From: Trichobilharzia regenti | Lineage: Eukaryota > Platyhelminthes > Trematoda > Strigeidida > Schistosomatidae | Direction of reading: 5' to 3' | Assembly (NCBI GenBank): GCA_944472135.2 | Contig: OX235270.1 | Location: 53,511,267 to 53,575,266 of the forward strand | Length of the DNA: 64,000 nt | Shown here: positions 34,265 through 44,529 of the stretch, piece after piece | Position numbering within the stretch: the first letter of the stretch is position 1 | Layout: every line of letters starts with the position of its first letter | Notes under the pieces: generated by a model | Database searches by the model: none | The model's input: only the letters and a program-made list of their open reading frames with translations | What the model was told of the DNA's origin: nothing | Program-made: the position numbers and the translations under genes

Positions 34265-35137
34265 GATGGCGTTCGCTTGTATGTTCCAACAAAAGCTCCC
34301 AGTTTCTCATGGGAGTCCTCATATTCATATGAAACCAGTTTCGGTACATAAATTCATCCAGGTAACTGTAAATCATGGGATTTCTCGATCCATTAACCGC
34401 TGTTATACGTCTTTTTAGACGACTCCAACAACTTTCAATGGAACTGGTGTGGGTTCCATCGAAAGGATTTCGGAAACCGTCCGTACGATTAACAACATGA
34501 TGAATGTACCCATGATTCGATAATTGACGGTATCCGCTCCATTCATCTGTATGAATAGTCGTCCCCAGCAACACCGAACGCTTATTAATAGGCACTAATA
34601 CTGCTGCACTGCGATTGGGAATCGCTTCTATATATACTTTGCGCAGTGTCGTGTCGTAGATACCTAGTATCCACTGCTGGTTTGCTTGTAATCTCCCGCG
34701 GTTGTATTTCCTTTTTATAAGTACAGTCTCATCAATATGGACTATGCTGCCGACTCCCCCGAGAACTTGAGTCAGGGTGTTCATTTTCCAGGAGGAAACA
34801 TCTCTGCAGTAGTTGTGCCATTGCATTGCTGACACCTCTGAACTTTCTGTTTCATAAGCTGTAGCTGTGACTGCTCTTTTCAGGACCCAGAAGTTACAGA
34901 TCATTAAAATTTTCGTCAAAGGTAGTTTAGACCTTGAAAGAAAAGTTCCTAAGGGATCTGTAAACTAAAAAACAACGACAAACCTCGAACCGATTTCCTC
35001 TTTCGGCACTCAATACATCTGTATACAAAGCCATCAATGGCCTCTGTGTATTTTTGTATATGCATAACTCCTCCGCATTGGCAAATTTTCGACAAAGCTA
35101 TCAGTCCGTTATCCAAACAGTAATCGTAAACCTCCAT
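34265..35137 (-). pseudogene. Merlin transposase (DDE, IS1016/ISXO2-like)
   Basis: The N-terminal part (35137-34949) holds a zinc-ribbon-like pair CQCGG and YRCIECRKR. A frameshift near 34930-34960 separates it from the 224-codon main frame. That frame carries the transposase catalytic region: VHIDETVLIKRKYNRG with the first Asp, TTIHTDEWSGYRQL with the second Asp, and SSIESCWSRLKRR with the Glu. This is the order of the DDE domain of ISXO2/IS1016-type transposases, which cut and paste DNA between terminal inverted repeats. The LTR element inserted at 34265-34269 shifts the end of the ORF into LTR sequence. On the far side of that insertion the original frame continues two codons to a stop at 30264-30266. 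Inactive copy. Confidence 0.88.
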
Positions 35138-35243
35138 GATTACTTCCGCAAATGATAATCAGCTGATTCCTTGCTCAAGGTCACTTTTCTGTTCGAAGGT
35201 CGTTTCGATTTGGGCCGCTATTCTTTAGACTCACCCTAAAATG

Positions 35244-35806
35244 GACGAAAATGACCTTCGAGCGTCTCACTCCACCAATGACCTTGATAAGTTACGGATA
35301 ATTTCAGCCCAACCGACCTGTTGAAACAAAGTATGAACTGGCATATGAGAGAAGATATGCCAAATATGTAGTGGGATGTCTGCAGATGTCGAGTCTAGAG
35401 GTAAGTAACTCGTACGATTAGCTCAAAGCCTCCCTCCCAAGAAGAAAAGTTCCCACGGATCGATAGCATCTGGACGAATTATTTCGTAACATCGAGTTAG
35501 GATATCAGTCAGTCGTGAGCATTCTAAGAAGAATGAGAGAGGTTTGTAGTGCACATTGTACCCTTGAACTTTTGTTTAAACTCGCTCACCCATCTTTGAC
35601 ACACTTTTATCTTTTGAGTTGTGACTCTTCCGTACGTTCATTGGTTCGCTCTCCCGTTGTGTTTTCATTCTGCTCACTCTCCGAGCCTACCCCCAGTGAC
35701 GTCTGCAGATAAGTTGTACAACCTCTATATTTATTGAATTTCATATTCCGTTGTGTAAAATACAATTGTCCTAGATACACTTGTCATACCAAGTCTTTTT
35801 ACCTTG
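35244..35806. other. Spacer between inverted copies, nothing recognised
   Basis: 560 bp outside the Merlin element and before the inverted LTR element. No coding homology; it could be part of an unidentified LTR or host sequence. Confidence 0.45.
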
Positions 35807-36175
35807 TGTCAGCAAAATCGCATAAACCGTTAATGCCCAGCTCTCGCTACGCTCGGGCCCACGCTGTTCTTAGAAGATTTCTCAGAAACGCTTAGTTATA
35901 ACGGACGCAAAAACCAAAACACCGATCTGCCGTTTGATATTTCTGTATTGTTACACCAACATATAAAAGTAATAAGCGAACTAAGCAAACTAAGGTCTGA
36001 AAACAAATATTACAATAATAAATCTCTGTATTACTTCTGACGATGTTTCAATCTTCTTTCTGAACAGCGACCGATGAGACGATGACTGTCGTATTGATGC
36101 TTCCGCGAAAATTGGGGAAGTTGATTTTGAGCAAACAACCAAGAATTGATCGTTCAATCTTCAACTCCATTGACA
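35807..36175 (-). repeat. 3' LTR of copy 2
   Basis: 369 bp; its inner border has the same GGGGAG purine tract (minus strand) as copy 1. The last 25 bp near 35807-35830 differ from all the other LTRs. Confidence 0.88.
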
Positions 36176-37325
36176 CTCCCCGGCAAAAAAGGGATCCAAC
36201 CCTTTTTTCCTTCACGACCAATGCACGTTGACTTGGATGCCATTGCGAGAACCTGGGTCACACGGACAGAGCTGAAATGGAAAACAAACAGAAAAGCCAA
36301 CACACCACAAGCATACCCACAGCACAATCTCACACATCAATGACGACCTGCGCCTCCAGACAGAGACCTCCTCTTGACATCTTGCAACACAATCGCCACT
36401 TGCTAGAATGACTCTTGCAGAATGCAAAGTGACCATGGCAGCACCTCACGATACTCTACGCACATCCTCTTAATTACTCACTACCAATTACCATTGAAAT
36501 CGCTTGTCACTCATTCTGCCTCAGTTCTAGTAGCGGTGACGCATGCGAGCCTCAGTCGTTTACACTCTTTCTCCCCGGCGTGTCGGACCGCAGCTAACAA
36601 TTATCTCCGTGTGCATTTCATTCTCAGCAATAGCCTAGCCTCCCCGGCGTATACGACCCATCTGCTGTCTCTAACATCAATCAATTCATTCATGGATGTA
36701 GAAGACTCGAAACAACTTCAGAAGTAATCACGACGAAAATTTTAACAAAATTATGCAATAAAAACAAGGCACGAAAACAACGAGTAAACACAATGAATCC
36801 AAAATCACAAATTGCGAACACACACCACACGTATACACAAACAGTACAAACAACCTCGCCGATCATGTCTTGGTGGAATTCCTTTGAAGAATTGCAGGAC
36901 TTACACCAGTACGCCCGCAACCCTTCACAGGTTGACGATTGTAAGTTGTGGAATGTCCGGACACAAACAAGATTAACCAACAATTACATCAATTGGAACT
37001 CACACAACTATTTAACACAAACATATGTACAATCAACACATCAAATGTTGTGGATTCTGACACGACAAACTACCCTTGAAGAACTGTAGGACTTACAGCA
37101 GTACGCCTACATTCCTTCTCAGGTTGATGATCCAAGTGGAAGTCGTCCGGACACAAACAGAATTACCAACAGATAGATAAAAGATGATATCAATTCAGTA
37201 TATACAATATGAACATATGTACAAAATCACACACCAAGCACATTGGACTGCTCATTGATGCGCTACCCTTTGAAGAATTGTAGGACTTACAGCAGTACGC
37301 CTACAACCCTTCTCAGGTTGACGCC

Positions 37326-39281
37326 CTAGGTTGGAAAATCGTCGCAGAGTTCATTTGCTAACTTCCTTCTATCAGCTATATCCTCAAATCTGAACGGCAA
37401 CACGCCCATGTCATTGTATCGTAGAATATAGATGACCAACAAACACACGACATATCTCATCAACCAAGTATAGAAACAGAGTAATTTACACCAAAGATAA
37501 TAACATTCAAATAGTAACTTGAAACTAGAAATGCCTTTATTCGTGCAAGTCAATTTAACAATCACTCTCTCCTTTACACTTGGCTTATCCACACTAAACT
37601 GACCATTGATATTCGTCCTTTCAAACGAACTGATACTACCATAGTCATTGCACAAGATACTTGAGTTGATGGGTGTCTGTTTCATTGTGGATGACAGCAC
37701 CAACGACGACTGATTGATATCAGTTGATGAACTTAGCAGTGGATCAAAAGCTGTTGTTGCTCGCTTTTCAGAAATTTGTCTACCTGCAAGACCACCACCA
37801 CTGCTGTCTTTTACTATCAGCTCAGGTTTAACACTAGCATCTGATGATAGGTGGGCTACATGCTGATCACTCCCACTGACGGTCTTACAAGTATGCATGC
37901 CTTCTGCAACTGAATCTGCATTTATTTCTACTTCACGTTCAAGTTGTACAGAACCTTTATTTAACTTAGCAGTAGTAGGCATTCCCTCCATTTCATCATG
38001 ATCAACCAAAGACAAATCTGCACTATCATGATCATTATCACAAATATCCAATTTACCGTCAACTTCATCATTTTCAAACTCTTTAATAACAGAAGTAGAC
38101 AATTTTGGTTCCTCCTCAAAAATCATTAAAGGTTTTACATCTTCACTCTGACTAGTTATACTTTGTAAACTTTTGGAGTCAGAACTCCACTCTGAAGCAG
38201 TAACTCTATTCTGTGACACTCTATTCAGCAACGGCTTACCAGTTGCAACTACAGACTTCTTCACAACAACGTTATCGTCACACAATTCGGAGTAAGGCCT
38301 GGAGTTTACATTTAGCTTATCACTGAACTTGCTCACTGGTTCACAGTTCACTTCTGTATGCACCTCTTGCACACGTGTAGAACAAAGCCGTGTTTGTCTT
38401 GCATCTTGTAACTTATCTGTTGAGGATGTACTACGAAACCTGTTACACTCACTAGGTCTATATGCATTACTAGACATCATGGAGTCTTCTCGATATCCAC
38501 CTCTCTGAGGCCTACTCGTCATCAATGATTGCGTTTTACCCTCAGACTGCTCTATTCTAGGGGTGAGATCTAACAGACTGGAAAACTTGCTCATAGATTG
38601 ATTGACACTAGTATTTACCAGTTTCAGGATATCATCAAACTTTGGCTCGATACCCTCATCCTCCATACGGGAGCTTATCTTCACCCACTTCCTTTGCAGT
38701 CGAGTAGGTAGACGTCTTGCTATTACTTCTAGGATAAAACTCGAGTTGAGGTCACTCATTCGATTCATCGAAATCATTCCATTCTTGTAAATTAGCAAAT
38801 TATCTAAAAACTCAGTGAGTGCCTGGGAGTCATCCTGTAACTGACCACCATTACCCTTAACAGCCTCGAATAATTTCCCTGCAATCATCGAGGGTCTTCC
38901 AAACCTTTGGCGTAATATGCTCATAGCCTCATCGTAGCCCTCCTTTGGCTTCATAAACTTACAACACTGTATAGCTCTTGCAGCATCTCCAGTGCAATAT
39001 CTCATCAAATACATCAATTTCAATTCATCATTTAATAAAAAACCACTCAACATGATCTCAAACTCCTTTACAAATTGTAAATAATCAGCCGGGTTTCCAT
39101 CAAAACACCGTGGTTCAAATTTAGGGAGTTTGATGTTCCTATTATCCCTGAACGGCGAAACAGTAACATCAACCATGTCATGCTTAACATCAGACACATC
39201 GTTACAATTAACAGACAAGTCACCATGACTTACTTTCCTGTTTGCATCCAAGACACTCTGTCCCTTCTTTGACCCAGGCAT
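37326..39281 (-). CDS. BEL/Pao-type Gag (DUF1759), copy 2
   Basis: An intact 651-codon frame identical to that of copy 1 except for two residues that I can see: Met for Ile in the VKPL(I/M)IFEE segment and Ile for Met in the QTP(M/I)NSSI segment. Domain layout is the same: DUF1759 at about 52-170, acidic and Ser-rich middle, hydrophobic segment about 587-620. The preserved frame in both inverted copies fits recent duplication, or continued use of the protein, or both; the sequence alone cannot separate these. Confidence 0.85.
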   Translation of the reverse strand: MPGSKKGQSVLDANRKVSHGDLSVNCNDVSDVKHDMVDVTVSPFRDNRNIKLPKFEPRCFDGNPADYLQFVKEFEIMLSGFLLNDELKLMYLMRYCTGDAARAIQCCKFMKPKEGYDEAMSILRQRFGRPSMIAGKLFEAVKGNGGQLQDDSQALTEFLDNLLIYKNGMISMNRMSDLNSSFILEVIARRLPTRLQRKWVKISSRMEDEGIEPKFDDILKLVNTSVNQSMSKFSSLLDLTPRIEQSEGKTQSLMTSRPQRGGYREDSMMSSNAYRPSECNRFRSTSSTDKLQDARQTRLCSTRVQEVHTEVNCEPVSKFSDKLNVNSRPYSELCDDNVVVKKSVVATGKPLLNRVSQNRVTASEWSSDSKSLQSITSQSEDVKPLMIFEEEPKLSTSVIKEFENDEVDGKLDICDNDHDSADLSLVDHDEMEGMPTTAKLNKGSVQLEREVEINADSVAEGMHTCKTVSGSDQHVAHLSSDASVKPELIVKDSSGGGLAGRQISEKRATTAFDPLLSSSTDINQSSLVLSSTMKQTPINSSILCNDYGSISSFERTNINGQFSVDKPSVKERVIVKLTCTNKGISSFKLLFECYYLWCKLLCFYTWLMRYVVCLLVIYILRYNDMGVLPFRFEDIADRRKLANELCDDFPT

Positions 39282-39424
39282 TGTTGAACTTGACCCAATT
39301 CAAAAAAGTTCCAGATATTGCTTGTTCAAAGAGGACTTGACCGGCACCAGGAAAAATGAACGGCGACTATCCAAACTTTCACCAACTGTTTCAATCCGCC
39401 AGATCTGTTTCCATCGTCAGAAAC

Positions 39425-39793
39425 TGTCAGCCAAGTCTCATAAACCGTTAATGCCCAGCTCTCGCTACGCTCGGGCCCACGCTGTTCTTAGAAGATTTCT
39501 CAGAAACGCTTAGTTATAACGGACGCAAAAACCAAAACACCGATCTGCCGTTTGATATTTCTGTATTGTTACACCAACATATAAAAGGAATAAGCGAACT
39601 AAGCAAACTAAGGTCTGAAAACAAATATTACAATAATAAATCTCTGTATTACTTCTGACGATGTTTCAATCTTCTTTCTGAACAGCGACCGATGAGACGA
39701 TGACTGTCGTATTGATGCTTCCGCGAAAATTGGGGAAGTTGATTTTGAGCAAACAACCAAGAATTGATCGTTCAATCTTCAACTCCATTTACA
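39425..39793 (-). repeat. 5' LTR of copy 2
   Basis: 369 bp; nearly identical to 30277-30645. The terminal TG...CA pair is preserved, with one change inside the outer end. Confidence 0.88.
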
Positions 39794-40062
39794 TTTTGAT
39801 TCGGTTCGTCAGTATTTGCATGTTGAGTAGTGTACAGCTAAGTTTTGTAAGAGTGTTAAGAGTTGAGGTCTACCCTAAGCCTTAATAACTCTCACAGGTT
39901 ATTGGCTAAAGTCAGTTTGATGAAGGACACTTCAGAGAACCCTTCTTATCCAAACTGCCACAGTCAGTACAGACTGTGCTTGTGACACTTCAGGGTGTTA
40001 TTATAGGTGACATAGCTATTTCTGCCGATAAAATTCTAGAAATGACTAAACGGTGAGTTTTC
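39794..40062. other. No recognised feature
   Basis: Short unassigned stretch beside the LTR element and before a SINE. Confidence 0.4.
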
Positions 40063-40230
40063 TATAGTTTGGCTTGTAAGGGTTAGCTATGATTTTTACG
40101 AGTTGATCACGGATTTATATCAGTTGGAGAACCATTGAAAAGCAGGGAGTACTGGACAGCTGCTGTTTCATCCTAGTTTAGGAATCATCGGCAGTACGCT
40201 ACCCCAGTGGGTGCCCAGTTATATAAGCTT
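40063..40230 (-). repeat. Sm-alpha-like SINE with partial tRNA-like head
   Basis: Minus-strand copy with the tail AACCCTTACAAGCCAAACT (near 40063-40085), body GATGATTCCTAAACTAGGAT, and a remnant of the head near 40205-40225. The tail matches that of the plus-strand copy at 1757-1885, which defines the 3' end of the family better than the copies at 16779 and 17190. Confidence 0.7.
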
Positions 40231-40489
40231 GTTAGTTGACAATTCCAGGTAGGTTTTCTATGGATCGATCTTCTTAGACTTCCATTCAACAAAAGCGGAA
40301 TTTAATTAAATCACTTGCCAGCCGCAGGCGACGCATCTGTAGTCCCGACGTTCTGGAAACATAAATAGATATTCTAAGAGAAATCTTCAACCAAAATAGA
40401 TACCCAATAAGATTCATTGAACCAATAATTCGGAGTATTGAAACTTTAATGGCGCCTGAAAAGGAACTCTACATGAACTTTGATTTCAA

Positions 40490-40625
40490 GGGAGATTTAG
40501 CACAGTGGTAAGAACTCTCGCCGACCATGCATATGGTCCAGGGTTCGATTCCCTGCCGGCGCCTGATATCTATGGTCGGCCCGCGAAATTTGGGCTACCG
40601 TTATCACGTACTGAAAATTCCATAC
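40490..40625 (+). repeat. tRNA-derived SINE-like element, second family
   Basis: TTTAGCACAGTGGTAAGAAC (40496-40515) resembles a pol III A box. The 17-nt T-arm at 40539-40555 (CAGGG, TTCGATT, CCCTG) is perfect and contains a B box. A 5-bp anticodon-like stem GACCA/TGGTC lies at 40523-40527 and 40534-40538 with a 6-nt loop. D and acceptor stems do not pair, so it is not a functional tRNA. The downstream sequence (GATATCTATGGTCGGCC) would be the SINE body. Confidence 0.65.
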
Positions 40626-41084
40626 ATATACGAAAAAACTGTGTGAAATCAAGCTGCAATCAAAAAATAAAGCGATATTCTCAAGAGAAGGATCACATCA
40701 ACTCTGAGAAAAACACTCTTTGCAACAACGCTAAGAATAGTGTTCCCCAGTCGCCCACTGATCTGCAGAAGCCTCAACAACAAGATCCCCCATCTGACCA
40801 CTTCCATGTGCATGTATCAGTTCACCTGCTGCTGTGGAGGCAGGTACATTGGTCGTTCGACAAGTACTCTGTCCAAGAGGATTCAAGAACTCTATCCAGC
40901 GTGGTTGCGAAAAGGCAATAGTGGTGCAATAAGGACTGTGATAATTGAACACCTGGTTAGTACTAATCATTCCATTTCAACAAACGCCTCCTTCAAAGTA
41001 ATCTACAGAGTCAAGAATAACCTATCAAAGGCAATACGGTTTCGTCTTCTTTGCATTACTGAAGCTCTGGCCATTTACATATAA
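40626..41084 (+). mobile_element. Penelope-like element C-terminal fragment (GIY-YIG)
   Basis: A plus-strand frame (about 40725-41084) carries a well preserved GIY-YIG domain of Penelope type. It has FPSRPLICRSLNNKIP, then MYQFTCCCGGRYIGRSTSTL with the GGRYIGRS catalytic motif, then RIQELYPAWLRKG, ending near ITEALAIYI. No reverse transcriptase part is present upstream; the tRNA-derived repeat lies there instead. The domain is better conserved than in the copies at 7447 and 16570. Confidence 0.82.
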
Positions 41085-42077
41085 AAGCCGGAGCTGTGCA
41101 TGTAAAAGAAGATTACTCAACCACTGTCATGGTAACAACTTTTTTGTTTAGATTTGATTTGAGTTTTCTTTTTTGATTTTGATGACTTAATTTCGTATCT
41201 CTGCATGTTCTTTAATTGCTTGGAATTCTTGTATTCATTCAGAACTCTAACATAATTTCGTATTATCTACTTTGTTTCTATGTGCATCCTGAGTAAAACT
41301 CACTCATCAAACTATTCATATCATTACATAACTTCTTTTAACAACTCTTTGTGACAATTCATCACCTTTGTAAAGTACGTAACAATATGATTGTACACTT
41401 TTCGTTGGTTGTAGAAATTAGAGACATTGTACATGATTTTTGTTTAAAACGATTCATGTTTGAATATATATAACTTCCGTGTATAATTCGAAAACACACT
41501 ATACTGTTGGAAGCTTAGCCTTCTCTCTGGCCATTACTGCTTACTTGATCCATTTATACCGTGTTGTATACCTTGAATTTATTGCAGAAATCTATTATCC
41601 TTATCCGAAGACAACTCTACAACCGGTCCACAGAATCTACCAGCAGACGAAATTCCAACATTAAACGCTCCCGTGGATTATATTAATAGTTTGTAGCAGC
41701 GGACTTTAACATTATATCCAAGTAACCTTTTTATTAATATAACTCATTACTGCATTTTGGGATAATATATTGTTACTCTATCATCCCACTGACTTGGATA
41801 TTGTTTCGCATATTTCTAATGCTAATGAGCTCTCCTGACAGTCCCGTACACCTTTGTTTCTGCCCTAATTTCATTAACACCTAATTTTCTTGACTTGCAT
41901 TAACAGTCTTCACCTGTTTAGTTGAAATAACTTTAACCAATTGTAATTTTGTTTGACAAACGTAATGTACACATACATACCAAATAATACATATTTCGGA
42001 CTTTACAGCTAATTAAATTAATTCGCCGAAAACCGTCTTTTCGCTGATCTACGTGTTTTGTTTTCATTAATGCCTGA
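41085..42077. other. No recognised feature
   Basis: AT-rich sequence; one 61-codon frame without motif. It may contain the 5' part of the Gypsy element. Confidence 0.45.
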
Positions 42078-42892
42078 ATGAGGATTATCAATGAATTTCT
42101 GCAATGTCTCAAAGCCTTTAGGAGACTATCCCGCCAGGACACGTCAGTGGCAACCGTCGCCAGTGGCACTAGCAGCCTGCTATACACCCATGATGTGGTC
42201 ACGCAGGCCCGGTGTTTGGTTGACACAGGCGCCGAAGTCAAAGTCCTGCCTGCTGCGGCAGCAGATCGACAGAGGGAACCTACTTTCAACTTACAGGCTG
42301 CAAATGGAAAACCAATTGCAATCTTTCGTGGGAAATACGTCTATCTGATCGTTGGTTTACGCAAACCTTTTCAGCGGATTTTCCTTCTTGCTGACGTCAC
42401 AATGCCCATCATCGACACAGACCCACTTAATCATCATGATTTACTCGAAGACGTCTGCCGAAAACGACTGACTGACAATACTACTAGTCTATCTATCAAA
42501 GGCATCACAAACATAGGCTGAAGCTTGTCATTCGTTAAGGTGAAAGCAATCTTTGATCCAACTTTTCAACCGATTGTTGATAAATATCCGGAACTTAGTT
42601 GCCCGTCTGACGACTTACAGTGCATAACCAGCAATGTTATGCACCACATAATAACCTCAAGACAGCCCGTGATAGCTAAAGCACGACTTGCTCCTGACAA
42701 ACTGAGAATCGCTAGGACTGAGTTCGACCACATGCTCACCCTTGGTATCATTCGAACATCGAACAGCCCATGTTCATCCCCATCGCATATGTTACCGAAA
42801 AAAGATAGCAACGAGTGGTGACCCACCGGTGATTACCGGCGAGTGAACACCAAAACAATCCCTTACTGCTACCCATTGCCTCACATACACGA
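42078..42892 (+). pseudogene. Gypsy pol, left part: aspartic protease and start of RT
   Basis: One frame with two in-frame stops (TGA 42519-42521 and TGA 42819-42821). The first part is a retroviral-type aspartic protease with the catalytic triplet in CLVDTGAEVKVLP (Asp codon at 42222) and GLRKPFQRIFLLADV then PIIDTD in the flap and C-terminal lobe. The second part starts the reverse transcriptase: MHHIITSRQPVIAKARL, then LAPDKLRIARTEFDHML, then LGIIRTSNSPCSSPSHMLPK, then TGDYRRVN and YPLPHI. Similarity stops at 42892, where the gag-only LTR element cluster begins. The RT core and RNase H are missing from the window at this locus; the integrase resumes at 56240. Confidence 0.88.
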
Positions 42893-44529
42893 TGTCAATG
42901 TAGTTGAAGGTTGAAAGATCAATTCATGGTTGTTTGCTCAAACCTAACTTCCCCACAATTTTCGCGGGTGATCAATCTGCCAGTCATCGTCTCATCGGTC
43001 GCTGTTCAGAAAGCAGCTACAAAAAACTGTCAGAAGTAATATCGTGATTTATTGTTGCAATATTTGTTCTTAGACCCTAATCTGTAATGTTAACAAAGCT
43101 GGTTGTATGTTGGTGTTAGAATAAAGAATTCTCGAGTCGCCAATCTGTGTTCTGGTTTATGTGTCCGTTAGTACTAAGCGTTTCTGGAACGCTTCGAGGG
43201 ACAGCGTGAGGCCCAGCGTAACAAGAGCTGGGCCTTAATGGTTTATGAGACGTGATTGACAGTTGGTGACAGTTACTGACGTTTGGATAGTCTCCTTCCG
43301 TCTTTCCTGGTGCCGGCCAAGTCTTCTTTGAATAAGCGTCATCTGGAACTTTCTGGAATTTAGTTACGTTCAATGATGCCTGGGTCAAAAAAGGAATAGA
43401 GCGTCTTGGAAGCAAACAGGAGAGTAAGTCATGCTGATTTGTCTGTTACATGTAAGGATGTGTTTGATGCTCAGAATGATGAGTTTGCTCTTCATGTTTC
43501 GCATTCTAGGGATAATAGGCTTAAATTAGAACCTTGATGTTTCGACGGAAACCAGCTGATTATTTACAGTTTGTAAAGGAGTTTGAGATCATGTTGAATG
43601 GTGTTTTATTAAATGACGAAATGAAGTTAATGTATTTGATGAGGTACTGCACTGGAGATGCTTCAAGAGCTATAAAGTGCTGCAAGGTTATGCCCCCAAA
43701 CGAAGGATACTCTGAGGTTATGAGTATACTGCTTCAGAGATTCGGAAGACCTTCAATGATTGTAAGGAACGCAATCGAGGCTGTTAAGGGTAATGGTGGT
43801 TAATTACGAGATGACTACAAGGCACTCACTGAGTATCTGGATAATCTGATGAATTAAAACAATACGTTGCTCTAGATGAATTGAAGGAGTGATCTGAACT
43901 GAAGTTCAGTCCTAGAGGAAATAGCGAGACGCATACCTACTCGACTGCAAAGGAAGTGGGTGAAGATAAGCTCCCGTATGGAGGATGAGCGTATCGAGCC
44001 AAAATTTGATGATATCCTGAAACTGGTAAATACTAGTGTCAATGAATCTATGAGCAAGTTTTCCAGTCTGTTAGATCTCACCCCTAGAATAGAGCAGTCT
44101 GAGAGCAAAACACAATCATTGATGACGGAAGGGCCTCAGAGAAGTGGGTATCGAGAAGGCTCTATGGTGTCTAGTAATGCACATAAACTTAGTGAGTGTA
44201 ACAAATTTCGTGGTACATCCTCAAAAGATAGGTTACGAGTTGCCAGACAAACACGGTTGTGTTTTACACGTTTGCAAGAGGTGCATACAAAGGTGAACTG
44301 TGAATCAGTGAGCAAGTCCAGTGATAAGCTAAATGTAAACTCCAGGCCTGACTCCGAATTGTGTGACGATAACGGTGTGGTGAAGAAGTCTGTAGTTGCA
44401 ACTGGTGAGCCATTGTTGAATAGAGTGTCACAGAATAGAGTTACTCCTTCAGAGTGCAGTTCTGACCCTACAAGTTTACAAGGTATTACTAGTCAGAGTG
44501 AAGGTATGAAATATTCAGGGATTTGTGAG
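42893..44529 (+). mobile_element. Unit 0: old gag-only LTR element, mosaic
   Basis: 5' LTR 42893-43261 (369 bp) with AATAAA at 43120-43125. The gag start is recognisable at 43376 but stops after seven codons. A second frame (43534-43803) keeps LQFVKEFEIMLNGVLLNDE. Until about 43930 the sequence is clearly diverged from the younger units. From about 43940 to 44529 it becomes almost identical to unit 1, including the VNTSVNESM variant that only units 0 and 1 share. The switch marks a recombination or gene-conversion boundary. Confidence 0.85.

Larger units (their letters stand above)
30103..35243 (-). mobile_element. Merlin DNA transposon with TIRs and target-site duplication, split by an LTR element
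   Basis: Terminal inverted repeats of 34 bp lie at 30111-30144 (GGTGACTCTAAAGAATAGCA start) and 35202-35235, with 31 of 34 positions matching. They are flanked by the exact 8-bp duplication CTAAAATG at 30103-30110 and 35236-35243. Merlin elements, related to bacterial IS1016 and known from schistosomes, make 8-9-bp duplications. Without the nested LTR element (30277-34264 plus its 5-bp duplication) the transposon is about 1.13 kb, close to the usual size. The transposase lies on the minus strand. Confidence 0.92.
35807..39793 (-). mobile_element. Gag-only, BEL/Pao-like LTR element, copy 2 (inverted)
   Basis: Reverse complement of copy 1 over its full length, with an LTR of 369 bp at each end (39425-39793 as 5' LTR, 35807-36175 as 3' LTR). 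The outer end of the 5' LTR has TTTACA where TTGACA is expected, a single change. Flanks CCTTG (35802-35806) and TTTTG (39794-39798) share only TTG, so a target duplication is doubtful. With copy 1 it forms two arms of about 3.99 kb around a 1.54-kb spacer. Confidence 0.88.

Noticed and set aside
40496..40567. Functional tRNA gene
   Set aside because: T-arm and an anticodon-like stem exist, but D and acceptor stems do not pair and the anticodon loop has six bases.
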